A stretch of DNA of 64,000 nt from Pseudomonas sp. AOB-7 (GCF_003696305.1 NZ_RFFK01000008.1:143177-207176); one strand, 5' to 3'; shown: positions 55,954-64,000, counted from the stretch's first letter. Notes: generated by a model from the letters alone, not told the origin. Made by a program: numbers and translations.

Positions 55954-55981
55954 ATTTTATTTAGATTGAACGATCAATCAA
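55954..55981 (-). promoter_or_regulatory. betB promoter with BetI-like operator
   Basis: On the minus strand TTGATT, 16 bases, TAAAAT form a plausible promoter. The dyad ATTGA-N4-TCAAT (55965-55978) lies in its spacer and shares the 11-mer CGATCAATCAA with the site upstream of betI, so BetI could block both. Confidence 0.65.
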
Positions 55982-56165
55982 TAAAAACGACAGTGCGCAG
56001 CTAATCGCGACATGCAGGAGTCGGGGGCGCCATGCGCGCCGCGCGATCTCGGGGGGATTCGATAAACCCTGCAGCCGCCTGACTTAGCGGCATTGCAGCG
56101 GCGCTGATTCGAGTCGGCGACCGGCTTTGCAGGCGGTGCGCGCAGCCTAGTGGCCCCGCGACCGC
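55982..56165. other. Unassigned gap between betB and betI
   Basis: This 184-base GC-rich stretch has no convincing coding region in either direction; in close relatives betI and betB are usually tighter. The only signal is the operator-promoter at its betB end. Confidence 0.45.
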
Positions 56166-56756
56166 CTAGCAGGCCTTGCCCAGTTGCAGATCGAGGTAGT
56201 CGTAGGCGATACGGCGCGCCTGCTCGGTGTCGAAGGCTTTGCCGGACAGCGCGCCGCGCAGCCACAGGCCGTCGATCAGGGCGGCGAGCCCGCGCGCGGC
56301 GGCGCGCGCCTCGTCGGCCGGCAGCACGCGGCGGAACTGGCCGCACAGGTTGGAATACAGGCGGTGGTCGTTGACCCGCTGCAGGCGGCGCAGCGCCGGC
56401 TGGTGCATGCTGCTGGCCCAGAATGCCAGCCAGGTCTTCATCGCCGGGCCGCTGACCTGGCTGTCGTCGAAGTTGCCGTCGATCATCGCCTTCAGGTGAG
56501 CGCGCGGACCGTCCTCGCGCAGCGCGCGGCGACGTTCGCCCACCGCCTCGCTGAGCGCCTGCATCAGGTGGCGCATGGTCGCTTCGAGCAGGCCGTTCTT
56601 GTCGTTGAAGTAGTGACTGATGATGCCGTTGGACACCCCGGCCAGGCGGGCGATATAGGCGATGCTGGCATCGGCCATGCCGACCTGGTCGACGGCCTCC
56701 AGGGTGGCGGCGATCAGTTGCGAACGACGGATGGGCTGCATGCCGACCTTGGGCAT
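56166..56756 (-). CDS. betI: TetR-type repressor BetI
   Basis: BetI represses the choline oxidation genes and is released by choline. The 196-residue protein begins [22 protein letters not shown], with the helix-turn-helix [32 protein letters not shown] (read in parts) and [22 protein letters not shown] in the ligand domain, all typical of BetI. GGAGAG precedes the ATG. A near-perfect operator overlaps the -35 of its own promoter. Confidence 0.95.
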   Translation of the reverse strand: MPKVGMQPIRRSQLIAATLEAVDQVGMADASIAYIARLAGVSNGIISHYFNDKNGLLEATMRHLMQALSEAVGERRRALREDGPRAHLKAMIDGNFDDSQVSGPAMKTWLAFWASSMHQPALRRLQRVNDHRLYSNLCGQFRRVLPADEARAAARGLAALIDGLWLRGALSGKAFDTEQARRIAYDYLDLQLGKAC

Positions 56757-56786
56757 GGGTCTCTCCAGCGGGGGAAGTAGGGCCGG

Positions 56787-56820
56787 AGTCTAGGCGGATT
56801 TTGATCGTTCGATCAATCAA
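56787..56820 (-). promoter_or_regulatory. betI promoter and BetI operator
   Basis: The minus strand has TTGATC, 18 bases, TAGACT. The perfect dyad TTGATCG-TT-CGATCAA at 56801-56816 covers the -35, consistent with autorepression. The flank continues TCAA, giving the 11-mer shared with the betB site. Confidence 0.7.
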
Positions 56821-56850
56821 CGCAGGGCAGGCGAGTGAGGGGGCGATTCT

Positions 56851-56870
56851 GTAGGGTGCGCCGTGCGCAC
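56851..56870. repeat. Half GTAGGGTGCG-class repeat
   Basis: GTAGGGTGCGCCGTGCGCACC contains the 7-bp arms GGTGCGC / GCGCACC, the same core as the small element near 45030-45052 (GGTGCGC-AGG-GCGCACC). Only one side of the usual element is present. Confidence 0.5.
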
Positions 56871-56922
56871 CGCTTGCCGGATGGGCTGAGGTTGAGTCGC
56901 TCGGACGTTATTTCCCTTGAAA

Positions 56923-57360
56923 CTATGCCGATGCAATAGTCCAGAGCTCGGCTAGAACAGCCGTGCTGTCAGGCCAAAGAAGCACAATAGAGAAAACTCC
57001 AAGGGCATAGGGAAGAGAATAAACAATTAACGCGAGAGGCATTGTGAGTGCGCTGATAATTAACAGTGGCTTGGAATTTTTTATCGTTTCTAGGTGGGTC
57101 ACAGTTTGCTCATCAAGCTGCTGCTCAATGCTCGACTCTAGGCGGGCAACTACAAATGCAATAAATGTGTAGATTAGAGCAAGTCCGATAAAGCCGGGAA
57201 TGAGTTCAGTGCTATGTTGGCTCATGGAAAGTCCAATTACTTCAATTTGACTGAGGTCGATGTTAAGTAGTTTGGTGAATAGCCCTAGTGTTGATAGTGC
57301 CAGCGTGGCTTTGCCAAGCTCCATGCTGTGTACTGCTATACCATGCTTTGCAAAAGACAT
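56923..57360 (-). CDS. AT-rich gene for a membrane protein of unknown function
   Basis: The 145-residue product begins MSFAKHGIAVHSMELGKATLALSTL and has about three to four hydrophobic segments (near 15-35, 52-72, 98-118 and 120-140) around a polar Gln/Glu-rich loop (SSIEQQLDEQTVTHLE). Base composition and codon use (many ATA, TTA and AAT codons) differ strongly from every neighbour, pointing to acquisition from a lower-GC source. I know no family for it. It is transcribed toward betI and lies alone between the bet genes and the transporter genes. Confidence 0.65.
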   Translation of the reverse strand: MSFAKHGIAVHSMELGKATLALSTLGLFTKLLNIDLSQIEVIGLSMSQHSTELIPGFIGLALIYTFIAFVVARLESSIEQQLDEQTVTHLETIKNSKPLLIISALTMPLALIVYSLPYALGVFSIVLLWPDSTAVLAELWTIASA

Positions 57361-57434
57361 ATGGCTACCTTGGGTGTGTTTTCTGAAAAGTAGCTTAGCT
57401 ATGTTTGTGTTATTAATCCCTTTCGCCAGAAACG

Positions 57435-57460
57435 ACGAAGCGGGCCTGAGCCCGCTTCGT
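57435..57460 (-). terminator. Probable terminator of the betaine-type binding protein gene
   Basis: A perfect 11-bp stem (ACGAAGCGGGC / GCCCGCTTCGT, loop of 4) follows the minus-strand stop by 20 bases. On that strand it is followed by CGTTTC, a short and imperfect T-run. Confidence 0.7.
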
Positions 57461-57479
57461 GTTCACGCCAGTCTGAGCC

Positions 57480-58331
57480 TTACTGCAACCAGCCCGCGAC
57501 GCGCTCGGGGTTGGCGGCGATCCAGTCCTTGGCGGCCTGCTCCGGCTTGGCGCCGTCGCGGATGGCCAGCATCACCGCGCCGACTTCCTCGCCGCTCCAG
57601 GAGAACTTCTTGAGGAAGGCGGTGGCGTCGGCAGCCTTGGCCTCGAGGCCCGGGTTGACCACGGTGTCGACGTGCTCGTCATCGCCGTAGACCTTCTTCG
57701 GGTCTTCGAGGAAGCGCAGTTTCCACTTGGCGAACATCCAGTGCGGAATCCAGCCGGTCACCACGATCGGTTTGCCCGCCTTCTCGGCGCGGGTCAGGGC
57801 GGTGGCCATGGCCGGGCCGGAGCTGGGCATCAGCTTGATGCTGGTCAGTTCGTACTGCTTGATGGCGTCTTCGGTGCGGCGCATCACGCCGGCGCCGGCG
57901 TCGATGCCGGTGATCTTGCCGTCGAAGTCCTTGGCGTACTTCTCCAGGTCGGCGATGCTCTTGGCCTCGACGTAGTCGGGCACGATCAGGCCGATCTTGG
58001 CGCCCTGGTAGTTGGCGCCGAGCACCACCACCTTGTCCTTGAGCTTGGCGTAGTACTCGCCGTGGGTGGCCGGCAGCCAGGCCGAGAGGGTGGCGTCGAG
58101 GTCGCCACGGGCCACGCCCTGCCACATGATGGCGGGTTCGACCGGCTTGAGTTCCACCGGGTAGCCGAGCTTGCTCTGCAGGATCTCGCCGGCGACATGG
58201 GTGGCGGCAACGCTGTCGTCCCAGCCGTTGACGTAGCCGATCTTCAGGGTGGGTTTGTCGGCGGCGAGGGCGCTGCCCAGGCCGAGTGCCAGGGCGGCGG
58301 CGCCGAGGCAGAGTTGCTTGAGTACGCGCAT
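57480..58331 (-). CDS. Glycine betaine/quaternary amine binding protein (OpuAC type)
   Basis: The 283-residue protein has a signal peptide (MRVLKQLCLGAAALALGLGSALA) and starts the mature part with TLKIGYVNGWDDSVAATHVAGEILQ. YPVELKPVEPAIMWQGVARGDLDATLSAWLPATHGEYY carries the Trp-box pattern of betaine/proline-betaine binding proteins, with GWIPHWMFAKWKL later. It is the first of three such receptors in the region and has no ATPase or permease of its own next to it, so it may share the downstream permease. Exact ligand (betaine, carnitine or similar) not assignable. Confidence 0.85.
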   Translation of the reverse strand: MRVLKQLCLGAAALALGLGSALAADKPTLKIGYVNGWDDSVAATHVAGEILQSKLGYPVELKPVEPAIMWQGVARGDLDATLSAWLPATHGEYYAKLKDKVVVLGANYQGAKIGLIVPDYVEAKSIADLEKYAKDFDGKITGIDAGAGVMRRTEDAIKQYELTSIKLMPSSGPAMATALTRAEKAGKPIVVTGWIPHWMFAKWKLRFLEDPKKVYGDDEHVDTVVNPGLEAKAADATAFLKKFSWSGEEVGAVMLAIRDGAKPEQAAKDWIAANPERVAGWLQ

Positions 58332-58538
58332 ATCTTGGTGCTCCGTCAGTTGAGTGGCAGTTGCAAAGGTGTTGACTGGCTCGTTCTGATTGCGGGCCTG
58401 GCGCGCCGGCCGTCGCTGCTGGCCGCCGGTTCGCGGGCAAAGCCCTCCCCATCGCGGTCTGGCCGCGACCGCGCGTGCATCGATGAGGAGGTTTCCAGGC
58501 CCGGAGGATGCGCGTCCGGGCCCGAATACGGGGTGGCG

Positions 58539-59483
58539 TCAGAGGCCGACGTGTTTCTTCACCGCGGCCGCGCCGTCCTGGCCGTCGAAGGTGGTCACGC
58601 CGCTCAGCCACTGGTCGAGGATCGCCGGGTTGGCCTTGATCCAGGCCTTGGCGACGTCCTGCGGGTTTTCCTTCTCCAGCACCTTTTCCATCAGCTGGCT
58701 TTCGATCTCGACGCTGAACTGCAGGTTGTTGAGCAGCTTGCCGACGTTGGCGCAGCGCGCTTCGTAGTCCGGCGGCACCACGGTGTAAACCTTGGCCGCG
58801 CCGTAGTCGGGGCCGAACACCTCGTCGCCGCCGGCCAGGTAGGTGATGTCGAACTGGGTGTTCATCGGGTGCGGTGCCCAGCCGAGGAATACCACCGGCT
58901 CCTGCTTCTTGATCGCCCGCGACACCTGCACCAGCATGCCGGCCTCGCTGGACTCGACCATGCGGAAGCCGCCGAGGCCGAACTGGTCGCCCTTGATCAT
59001 GCCGTCGATCAGCAGGTTGCCGTCGTTACCCGGCTCGATGCCGTAGATCTTGCCGCCGAGCTGGTCCTTGAACTTGGCGATGTCCTGGAAGCTTTTCAGC
59101 CCCGCCTCGGCGGCGTAGGTCGGCACCGCCAGGGTGTACTTGGCGCCTTCGAGGTTGGGTTTTTCCAGCACCTTGACCCCGCCGTCCTTGCGGAAGGGCT
59201 CGATCACCGCGTCCATCGACGGCGCCCAGTAGCCGAGGAACACGTCGACCTGGCCGTTCTTCACCCCGGTGAAGGCGATCGGCACCGAGGCCATGATCTT
59301 GCGCGGCTGGTAGCCCAGGCCTTCGACCAGGGTCATGGCCACGCCGGTGGTGGCGGCGATGTCGGCCCAGCCGATTTCGGCGAAACGCACCTGCTTGCAA
59401 CTTTCCGGCTCGGCGGCCCAGGCGCCCTGCGCCAGGGCGCAGGTCAGCAGGGCGAGGGCGGCGGAGGTCTTGATCGTGTTCAT
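58539..59483 (-). CDS. Choline-type ABC transporter binding protein (ChoX/CbcX-like)
   Basis: The 314-residue protein has a signal peptide (ALALLTCALAQGAWA) and a ChoX-type mature part: CKQVRFAEIGWADIAATTGVAM, GVKNGQVDVFLGYWAPSMDAVIEPF, GIEPGNDGNLLIDGMI and FLGWAPHPMN. The Trp/Tyr and Asp residues in these motifs form the aromatic cage that holds the trimethylammonium group. It lies 29 bases downstream of the permease gene on the same strand, so it is the receptor of this operon. A second, diverged copy is at 62428-63366. Confidence 0.9.
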   Translation of the reverse strand: MNTIKTSAALALLTCALAQGAWAAEPESCKQVRFAEIGWADIAATTGVAMTLVEGLGYQPRKIMASVPIAFTGVKNGQVDVFLGYWAPSMDAVIEPFRKDGGVKVLEKPNLEGAKYTLAVPTYAAEAGLKSFQDIAKFKDQLGGKIYGIEPGNDGNLLIDGMIKGDQFGLGGFRMVESSEAGMLVQVSRAIKKQEPVVFLGWAPHPMNTQFDITYLAGGDEVFGPDYGAAKVYTVVPPDYEARCANVGKLLNNLQFSVEIESQLMEKVLEKENPQDVAKAWIKANPAILDQWLSGVTTFDGQDGAAAVKKHVGL

Positions 59484-59512
59484 CTGCGGTTCCCTGTGAG
59501 GTGAAATGACGT

Positions 59513-60391
59513 TTACTGGCGCTGCAGCTTGCCGCTGAACCAGGCAAAGATGCCGCCGCGGGCGGTCTGCTTGGTGCCGAAGCTCTCGGTGATGCGGTCG
59601 AGGATGATCGCCAGCAGCACCACGGCCATGCCGCTCTCGAAGCCTAGACCGATGTCGAGACGCTGGATGCTCGCCAGCACGTCGTTGCCCAGGCCGCCGG
59701 CGCCGACCATGGAGGCGATGATCACCATCGACAGCGCCATCATGATGGTCTGGTTGACCCCGGCCATGATCGACGGCATGGCGTTGGGCAGTTGCACCTT
59801 GAACAGCAGCTGGCGGCCGTTGCAGCCGAACGACTGGCCGGCCTCGATGATTTCCTTGTTGACCTGGCGAATCCCCAGGCTGGTCAGGCGCACCGCCGGC
59901 GGCATGGCGAAGATCACCGTGGCGATGATCCCCGGCACGCGGCCGAGGCCGAACAGCATGGCCGCCGGGATCAGGTAGACGAACGCCGGCATGGTCTGCA
60001 TGAAGTCGAGGATCGGCCGGATCACCAGCGCCACCCGCTCGCTCCTGGCCGCCCAGATGCCCAGCGGGATGCCCAGCAGCAGGCTGATCAGGGTGGCGGA
60101 GAAGGTCAGGCCGAGGGTCACCACGGTCTGTTCCCAGAAGCCGGTCATGACGATGAGGATGAACGACACCGCGGTGAAGGCGGCGAAGCGCGCGCCGATG
60201 CGCCACAGGCCGAGGCCGACGAAGATGGCGATGAGCAGCCAGGCCGGCGGCAGCATCAGCAGCTGCTCGATGCCTTCGGAGAAGCCGCTGACCAGGCTGC
60301 CGACGCTGTCGAAGGCGCCGCTGTAGTTGTCCAGCAGGTGCTGGACGACGTCGTTGACCCAGCTGCCCAGGTCGAGTTTCTTCTCACTCAT
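59513..60391 (-). CDS. Choline/betaine ABC transporter permease (ChoW/CbcW-like)
   Basis: The 292-residue membrane protein has about six helices, starts MSEKKLDLGSWVNDVVQHLLDNY (amphipathic lead), and includes PILDFMQTMPAFVYLIPAAMLFGLG and EIIEAGQSFGCNGRQLLFKVQLPNAMPSIMAG, the OpuAB/ProW signature with the EAA loop. Its start lies 8 bases inside the end of the ATPase gene, so they are co-translated. Confidence 0.93.
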   Translation of the reverse strand: MSEKKLDLGSWVNDVVQHLLDNYSGAFDSVGSLVSGFSEGIEQLLMLPPAWLLIAIFVGLGLWRIGARFAAFTAVSFILIVMTGFWEQTVVTLGLTFSATLISLLLGIPLGIWAARSERVALVIRPILDFMQTMPAFVYLIPAAMLFGLGRVPGIIATVIFAMPPAVRLTSLGIRQVNKEIIEAGQSFGCNGRQLLFKVQLPNAMPSIMAGVNQTIMMALSMVIIASMVGAGGLGNDVLASIQRLDIGLGFESGMAVVLLAIILDRITESFGTKQTARGGIFAWFSGKLQRQ

Positions 60392-61589
60392 GGGATTCCC
60401 CCTGCAGGCGGGTCAACAGCCGGCCCTTGCTGATGGCGCCGCAGTAATGGCCCTCGGCGTCGACCACCGGGATCGGCCCTTCGTTGTCCACCAGGCGGTC
60501 GATGACCTTGTCCAGCGGCATGTTTTCCGGCACCGGCACCACCTGCTTGAGGGCCGTGGTCTCCAGCGGCCGCGGCGTGTCGCCGTCGACCATCAGGGCG
60601 ATCTTCTCCAGGCTGATGGAACCGCAGAAATTGCGTTGCTCGTCGACGATAAAGGCGTAGTGCTTGTCCAGCGCCTGCAGTTCCTTGCAGATCTTCGCCG
60701 CATCCGGCGCCTTGCCGTTGTAGACGTAGGTAGGCACGCTGTCGGCCTTGAGCTGGCCGGCGGTGAGGTAGCGGCTGGTGTCGACGGTGTCGAAGAAGTT
60801 GCGCACGTAGTCGTTGGCCGGCTTGTCGATCAGCTCCTGCGGGGTGCCGACCTGGATCAGCTTGCCGCCTTCCATGATGCCGATGCGGCTACCGATGCGC
60901 ATGGCCTCCTCGATGTCGTGGGAGACGAAGATGATGGTGCGTCGGTGGGTCTTCTGCAGCTCCAGCAGCACGTCCTGCATCTCGCGACGCTTGAGCGGGT
61001 CGAGGGCGGAGAAGGCCTCGTCCATGATGATCATCGAGGGGTTCACCGCCAGCGCGCGGGCCAGGCCGACGCGCTGCTGCATGCCGCCGGACAGCTCGTG
61101 CGGGTACTTGTGGGCGAAGGTGTCGAGGCCGACCTGCTTGAGCACGTTCATGGCGCGCTGCTCGCGTTCCTTGCGGCCGACGCCGGCCACTTCCAGGCCG
61201 AACGCGGCGTTGTCCAGCACGCTGCGCGAGGGCATCAGGGCGAAGGACTGGAAGACCATGCTCATGTCGCGCCGACGCAGGTCGATCAGCTGCGACTGCG
61301 GCAGCTTGGCGACGTTCTGTCCGTCGATGTAGACGTCGCCGCCGCTGGGTTCGACCAGGCGGTTGATCAGGCGGATCAGGGTGGACTTGCCGGAGCCGGA
61401 CAGGCCCATGAGGACGAAGATCTCGCCCTCCTCGACGCTGAACGAGACATCGCTGACGCCGATCACCGCGCCTTTCTCGGCGAGGATCTTCTCCTTGCTC
61501 CAACCTTCCTTGAGCAGCTCGATGGCTTCTTGTGGGTTGGGGCCGAAGACCTTGTACAGGTGCTCGACCACGATCTTTCCAGACTGCAT
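60384..61589 (-). CDS. Choline/betaine ABC transporter ATPase (ChoV/CbcV-like)
   Basis: The 401-residue protein has an OpuAA/ProV-type N-terminal extension (KVFGPNPQEAIELLKEGWSKEKILAEKG), Walker A GLSGSGKSTLIR, signature LSGGMQQRVGLARAL, IMDEAFSALDPLKRREMQ, switch HDIEEA, and a C-terminal pair of CBS domains (about 280-400) that in this family sense ionic strength. The ATG with AGGGG 10 bases upstream is chosen; an in-frame TTG lies six codons earlier. It heads the transporter operon. Confidence 0.94.
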   Translation of the reverse strand: MQSGKIVVEHLYKVFGPNPQEAIELLKEGWSKEKILAEKGAVIGVSDVSFSVEEGEIFVLMGLSGSGKSTLIRLINRLVEPSGGDVYIDGQNVAKLPQSQLIDLRRRDMSMVFQSFALMPSRSVLDNAAFGLEVAGVGRKEREQRAMNVLKQVGLDTFAHKYPHELSGGMQQRVGLARALAVNPSMIIMDEAFSALDPLKRREMQDVLLELQKTHRRTIIFVSHDIEEAMRIGSRIGIMEGGKLIQVGTPQELIDKPANDYVRNFFDTVDTSRYLTAGQLKADSVPTYVYNGKAPDAAKICKELQALDKHYAFIVDEQRNFCGSISLEKIALMVDGDTPRPLETTALKQVVPVPENMPLDKVIDRLVDNEGPIPVVDAEGHYCGAISKGRLLTRLQGESHE

Positions 61590-62427
61590 GGGACGTTTCC
61601 CCTTCAATCGGCATCCTGTTCAGACTGGCACAAGCTGGCGCGCGCCGTCGGGGCGTTCGTCAGGTGCGTCAGACTTCCGATGCCTGTGTGGGTGTGTGCT
61701 GAATGTCGGGGGGTTGGCGAGCGAGTTGCGCCGGGATGCGGCAGGGGCGCTCGGGCACGCCGCAGCGCACGCAGGATGGACGCGGTGCGCCCTGTGCGTT
61801 GCCCGATCGTGCAGATGAGTGTCCCATGCCTTGCCGTGTTGCAAACCGCTTTCCAAACCCTCTGGCAGTGTTTCGAAACCCAGTCCCTTGGGGGTTCATA
61901 CGCCGTCCTGGCGCATGCGTGCATCCGAAATTTCTTGTTGGTCCGGCGCCCGTCGGGAGGGCGCCGGCGCTGTCTGTTCTTCGGTCCAGAGGTGTGGGCT
62001 CTGGTCTGCCGCCCTGCTGGGCAGTGGCGGCAGCGACGTTATCGGCTGACTCAACGATATAGCCTTGGAGGCCCGGCAATTGTCGATTTGCGACTCTGAC
62101 GTGTTGCGCCACGACATGCCGTCGTCCGCCGCCGGTTGTCGTGCATTCGCCGCCGGTTCGCTGCGCCTGTGGCCGTTGACTGCAAGCTGCAGCCTTAAAA
62201 AACCTTAACAGACTTTTTTAGCCCTTGGCCAAGGCTGCAGGCCGCGCCGGGCCTGATTCGCGGCCCGGCGAGAAGGCTTCAGGCGGCGTATCGCGGGGGC
62301 TGCGGCGCCATCGAAAAAAAATGCCGCGAGGGCAATGGACGAGGCGATCGGAGCGTTGCCTGGGCCAAGCGGCCTTGCCGCACGAGCGGCCAACGGCTGC
62401 TGCGCCGCGCTCGGCGCGCCGGGCGCT
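61590..62427. other. 838-base intergenic region upstream of the transporter operon
   Basis: I see no coding region with supporting start, codon bias or homology. It contains a perfect 9-bp hairpin (CCGGCGCCC / GGGCGCCGG, 61943-61967), a run of A/T-rich patches around 62193-62220, and a duplicated CGCCGCCGGTT (about 62131 and 62150). The leader of the minus-strand transporter operon and its activator site should lie here; a regulator such as GbdR could bind, but I cannot identify a site with confidence. Confidence 0.5.
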
Positions 62428-63366
62428 TCAGTGCCCCGGCGACAGGCCGAAGAGGCCGCCGCTGGGTGTGCCGCGCTGGTGGGTCACGCCCGCGAGCCAG
62501 GCGGCGATGGTCTGCGGGTTGTTCTCGATCCAGGCCTTGGCCACCCGGCGGCGGTTGGTATTGCCCTCCAGCACCGCGCTCATCAGCTGGTTCTCCGCGG
62601 CGATGGTGAAGGTCATGTTGCGCAGCAGCCGCGTCAGGTTCGGGCATTCGGCGCTGAAGCCGCCGCGCGCCACGGTATTGACCTGCGCCGCGCCGAAGTC
62701 GGGGCCGAAATACTCGTCGCCGCCGGCCAGGTAGTGCATGCGCAGGCGCTCGTTCATCGGGTGCGGTTCCCAGCCGAGGAACACCGCCCACTTGCCCAGG
62801 CGCTGGGCGCGTTCGACGTGATTGAGCATGCCGCTCTCGCTGGACTCCACCAGGCTGAAGCCGCGCAGGCCGAAGCGGTCGTCGCGGATCATCGCCTTGA
62901 CCATCTCGTTGCCCTCGTTGCCGGGCTCGATGCCGAAGATCTGCCCGCCGAGCTGCTCCTTGAACTTGTGGATATCGGCGAAATCCTGCAACCCGGCCTC
63001 GTAGCCGGGGGCCAGCACCGCCAGGGTGTAGCGCACGGCCGGCAGGTTGGTGTGCAGCAGCTCGATCCGGCCGCTGTCCAGGTGTGCCTGGATCAGTTCG
63101 GCTTGTGCCGGCATCCAGTTGCCGAGGAACACGTCCATCCGGCCTTCGGCGAGGGCGCGGTAGGTCTCCGGCAGCGACAGGCGCTTGATCTGGGTGCGGT
63201 AGCCGAGTTCGCCGAGCACCAGGCGGGCCACCGCGGTGGTCATGGTGATGTCGGTCCAGCCGACGTCGGGCAGGCGCACCAGCTCGCAGCGAGCGGCCTC
63301 GGTGGCGTGCAGGCTGCTGGAGCCGAGCAGGGTGAGCGCGAGCAGCCAGTGTGCGAGTCTGTTCAT
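62428..63366 (-). CDS. Second choline-type binding protein (ChoX/CbcX paralogue)
   Basis: The 312-residue protein has a signal peptide (MNRLAHWLLALTLLGSSSLHA) and the same order of motifs as the other receptor: VGWTDITMTTAVARLVL, RMDVFLGNWMPAQAELI, GIEPGNEGNEMVKAMI, SSESGMLNHVERA and FLGWEPHPMN. The two proteins are clearly paralogous but well diverged. It is separated from the transporter operon by the long intergenic region and lies next to a serine dehydratase gene, an arrangement also seen around cbcX and sdaB in P. aeruginosa. The start with the signal peptide is preferred over a 73-codon upstream extension. Confidence 0.9.
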   Translation of the reverse strand: MNRLAHWLLALTLLGSSSLHATEAARCELVRLPDVGWTDITMTTAVARLVLGELGYRTQIKRLSLPETYRALAEGRMDVFLGNWMPAQAELIQAHLDSGRIELLHTNLPAVRYTLAVLAPGYEAGLQDFADIHKFKEQLGGQIFGIEPGNEGNEMVKAMIRDDRFGLRGFSLVESSESGMLNHVERAQRLGKWAVFLGWEPHPMNERLRMHYLAGGDEYFGPDFGAAQVNTVARGGFSAECPNLTRLLRNMTFTIAAENQLMSAVLEGNTNRRRVAKAWIENNPQTIAAWLAGVTHQRGTPSGGLFGLSPGH

Positions 63367-63617
63367 GGATCGTCCTTGCCTGGTTGGGGAGCGGCTTGGC
63401 CTGGCGGGCGTGCACGCCAGTACAGCGCAAGCCGCGCCGCCGAGGAGGGCGCAATGCGACCTCGACATGCCGAAAACAGACCGGCCTCGCTCTACTTCCT
63501 GTATCCATGCAGTCGGCGACGACGACGCGTTTGGACAAGCCCGAGTCGGTGTCAGGCGTGGTCGGGGCGCCGAAACCCCGATCATGGGCGCCGACTCAAT
63601 CCAACGAGGTTGCCGCC

Positions 63618-64000
63618 GTGGCCATCAGCGTATTCGACCTGTTCAAGATCGGCATCGGGCCGTCCAGCTCGCACACCGTGGGGCCGATGCGCGCCGCCGC
63701 GCTGTTCGTCGAGGCGCTGCGCGAGCGCCAGCTGCTGGCGCGGGTGCGGCGCATCGAAGTGCGCCTGTACGGCTCGCTGTCGGCCACCGGCGTCGGCCAC
63801 GGCAGCGACCGTGCGGTGATCATGGGCCTGATGGGCGAGTGGCCGGATCGCATCGACCCGGCGCAGATCGCCCCGCGCATCGCCACGCTGCTCGAGCGCG
63901 GCGAGCTGCTGCTCGACGGCCGCCTGCCGGTCGCCTTCGACTGGGCGCGCGACATGCGCCTGCTGGAGGAAAACCTGCCCTACCACCCCAACGCCATGAC
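63618..64000 (+). CDS. sda: L-serine dehydratase (ammonia-lyase), N-terminal part
   Basis: The first 127 codons are in the window; the gene runs past the right edge. From a GTG start with GAGG upstream the product reads MAISVFDLFKIGIGPSSSHTVGPMRAA, the highly conserved opening of single-chain [4Fe-4S] serine dehydratases, then SATGVGHGSDRAVIMGLMGE. The enzyme converts L-serine to pyruvate and ammonia. It is divergent from the choline-binding paralogue, matching the sdaB position near choline genes in P. aeruginosa, where serine made from betaine-derived glycine is broken down. Confidence 0.93.
   Translation, partial: MAISVFDLFKIGIGPSSSHTVGPMRAAALFVEALRERQLLARVRRIEVRLYGSLSATGVGHGSDRAVIMGLMGEWPDRIDPAQIAPRIATLLERGELLLDGRLPVAFDWARDMRLLEENLPYHPNAM

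Overview
The window is a high-GC chromosomal segment of a Pseudomonas species from the broad P. aeruginosa-like lineage. This rests on the protein sequences, which read as close Pseudomonas homologues, and on familiar gene neighbourhoods: rhlE / metF / ahcY; ArsR-family regulator / metK / tkt / epd / pgk / fba; and betA-betB-betI beside a choline-type ABC transporter and a serine dehydratase. The species cannot be fixed from this sequence alone. I see no transposase, integrase, CRISPR array, rRNA or tRNA. The window is mostly core genome with small accessory insertions and many short intergenic palindromes.

Layout. 1-7.2 kb: end of a YceI-like gene, then on the minus strand rhlE, an orphan periplasmic binding protein, ppnN, metF and ahcY. 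ahcY has a well-formed promoter and an S-adenosylhomocysteine riboswitch in its leader. 7.3-12.3 kb: MAPEG protein, PilJ-type chemoreceptor, cytochrome c' lipoprotein, DUF1090 protein and ligB. 12.4-16.8 kb: metK preceded with no gap by an ArsR-type regulator carrying a methyltransferase domain, with a perfect 13-bp palindrome upstream; then a LysR regulator divergent from a TDT-family transporter. 16.9-23.2 kb: transketolase, erythrose-4-phosphate/glyceraldehyde-3-phosphate dehydrogenase, phosphoglycerate kinase, two small lipoproteins (one MliC-like) and class II aldolase. 23.2-33.4 kb: PL7 alginate lyase, small membrane protein plus soluble sugar dehydrogenase, YgjP-like metalloprotein, DUF2789, GreA/B-like factor, a GIY-YIG protein, YccS-like membrane protein, NfeD-slipin pair and alanine dehydrogenase.

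33.4-42.4 kb is the most interesting accessory block. A minus-strand set encodes an ABC transporter of polyamine type, a cytosine-deaminase-like amidohydrolase, a second amidohydrolase that lacks the usual HxH motif, and a flavin-reductase-like protein. Divergent from it are a GntR/FCD regulator and an Asp/Glu/hydantoin-racemase family enzyme. Together they look like an inducible uptake and catabolic system for a nitrogen compound, probably a heterocycle or cyclic amide, whose substrate I cannot name.

42.5-52.5 kb: exported intradiol dioxygenase-like protein, SLC13 permease with RCK domains, HI0933-type flavoprotein, another orphan periplasmic binding protein, a double-REC GGDEF response regulator, dbpA, a DHA2 drug-efflux protein and an orphan TorT-like periplasmic protein. 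52.5-64 kb: choline to glycine betaine conversion (betA, betB, betI) and quaternary-amine import (ATPase, permease and three binding proteins), interrupted by an AT-rich gene of unknown function, ending in the start of an L-serine dehydratase gene. The locus can import choline, oxidise it to betaine under BetI control, and probably feed betaine-derived glycine/serine onward through the dehydratase.
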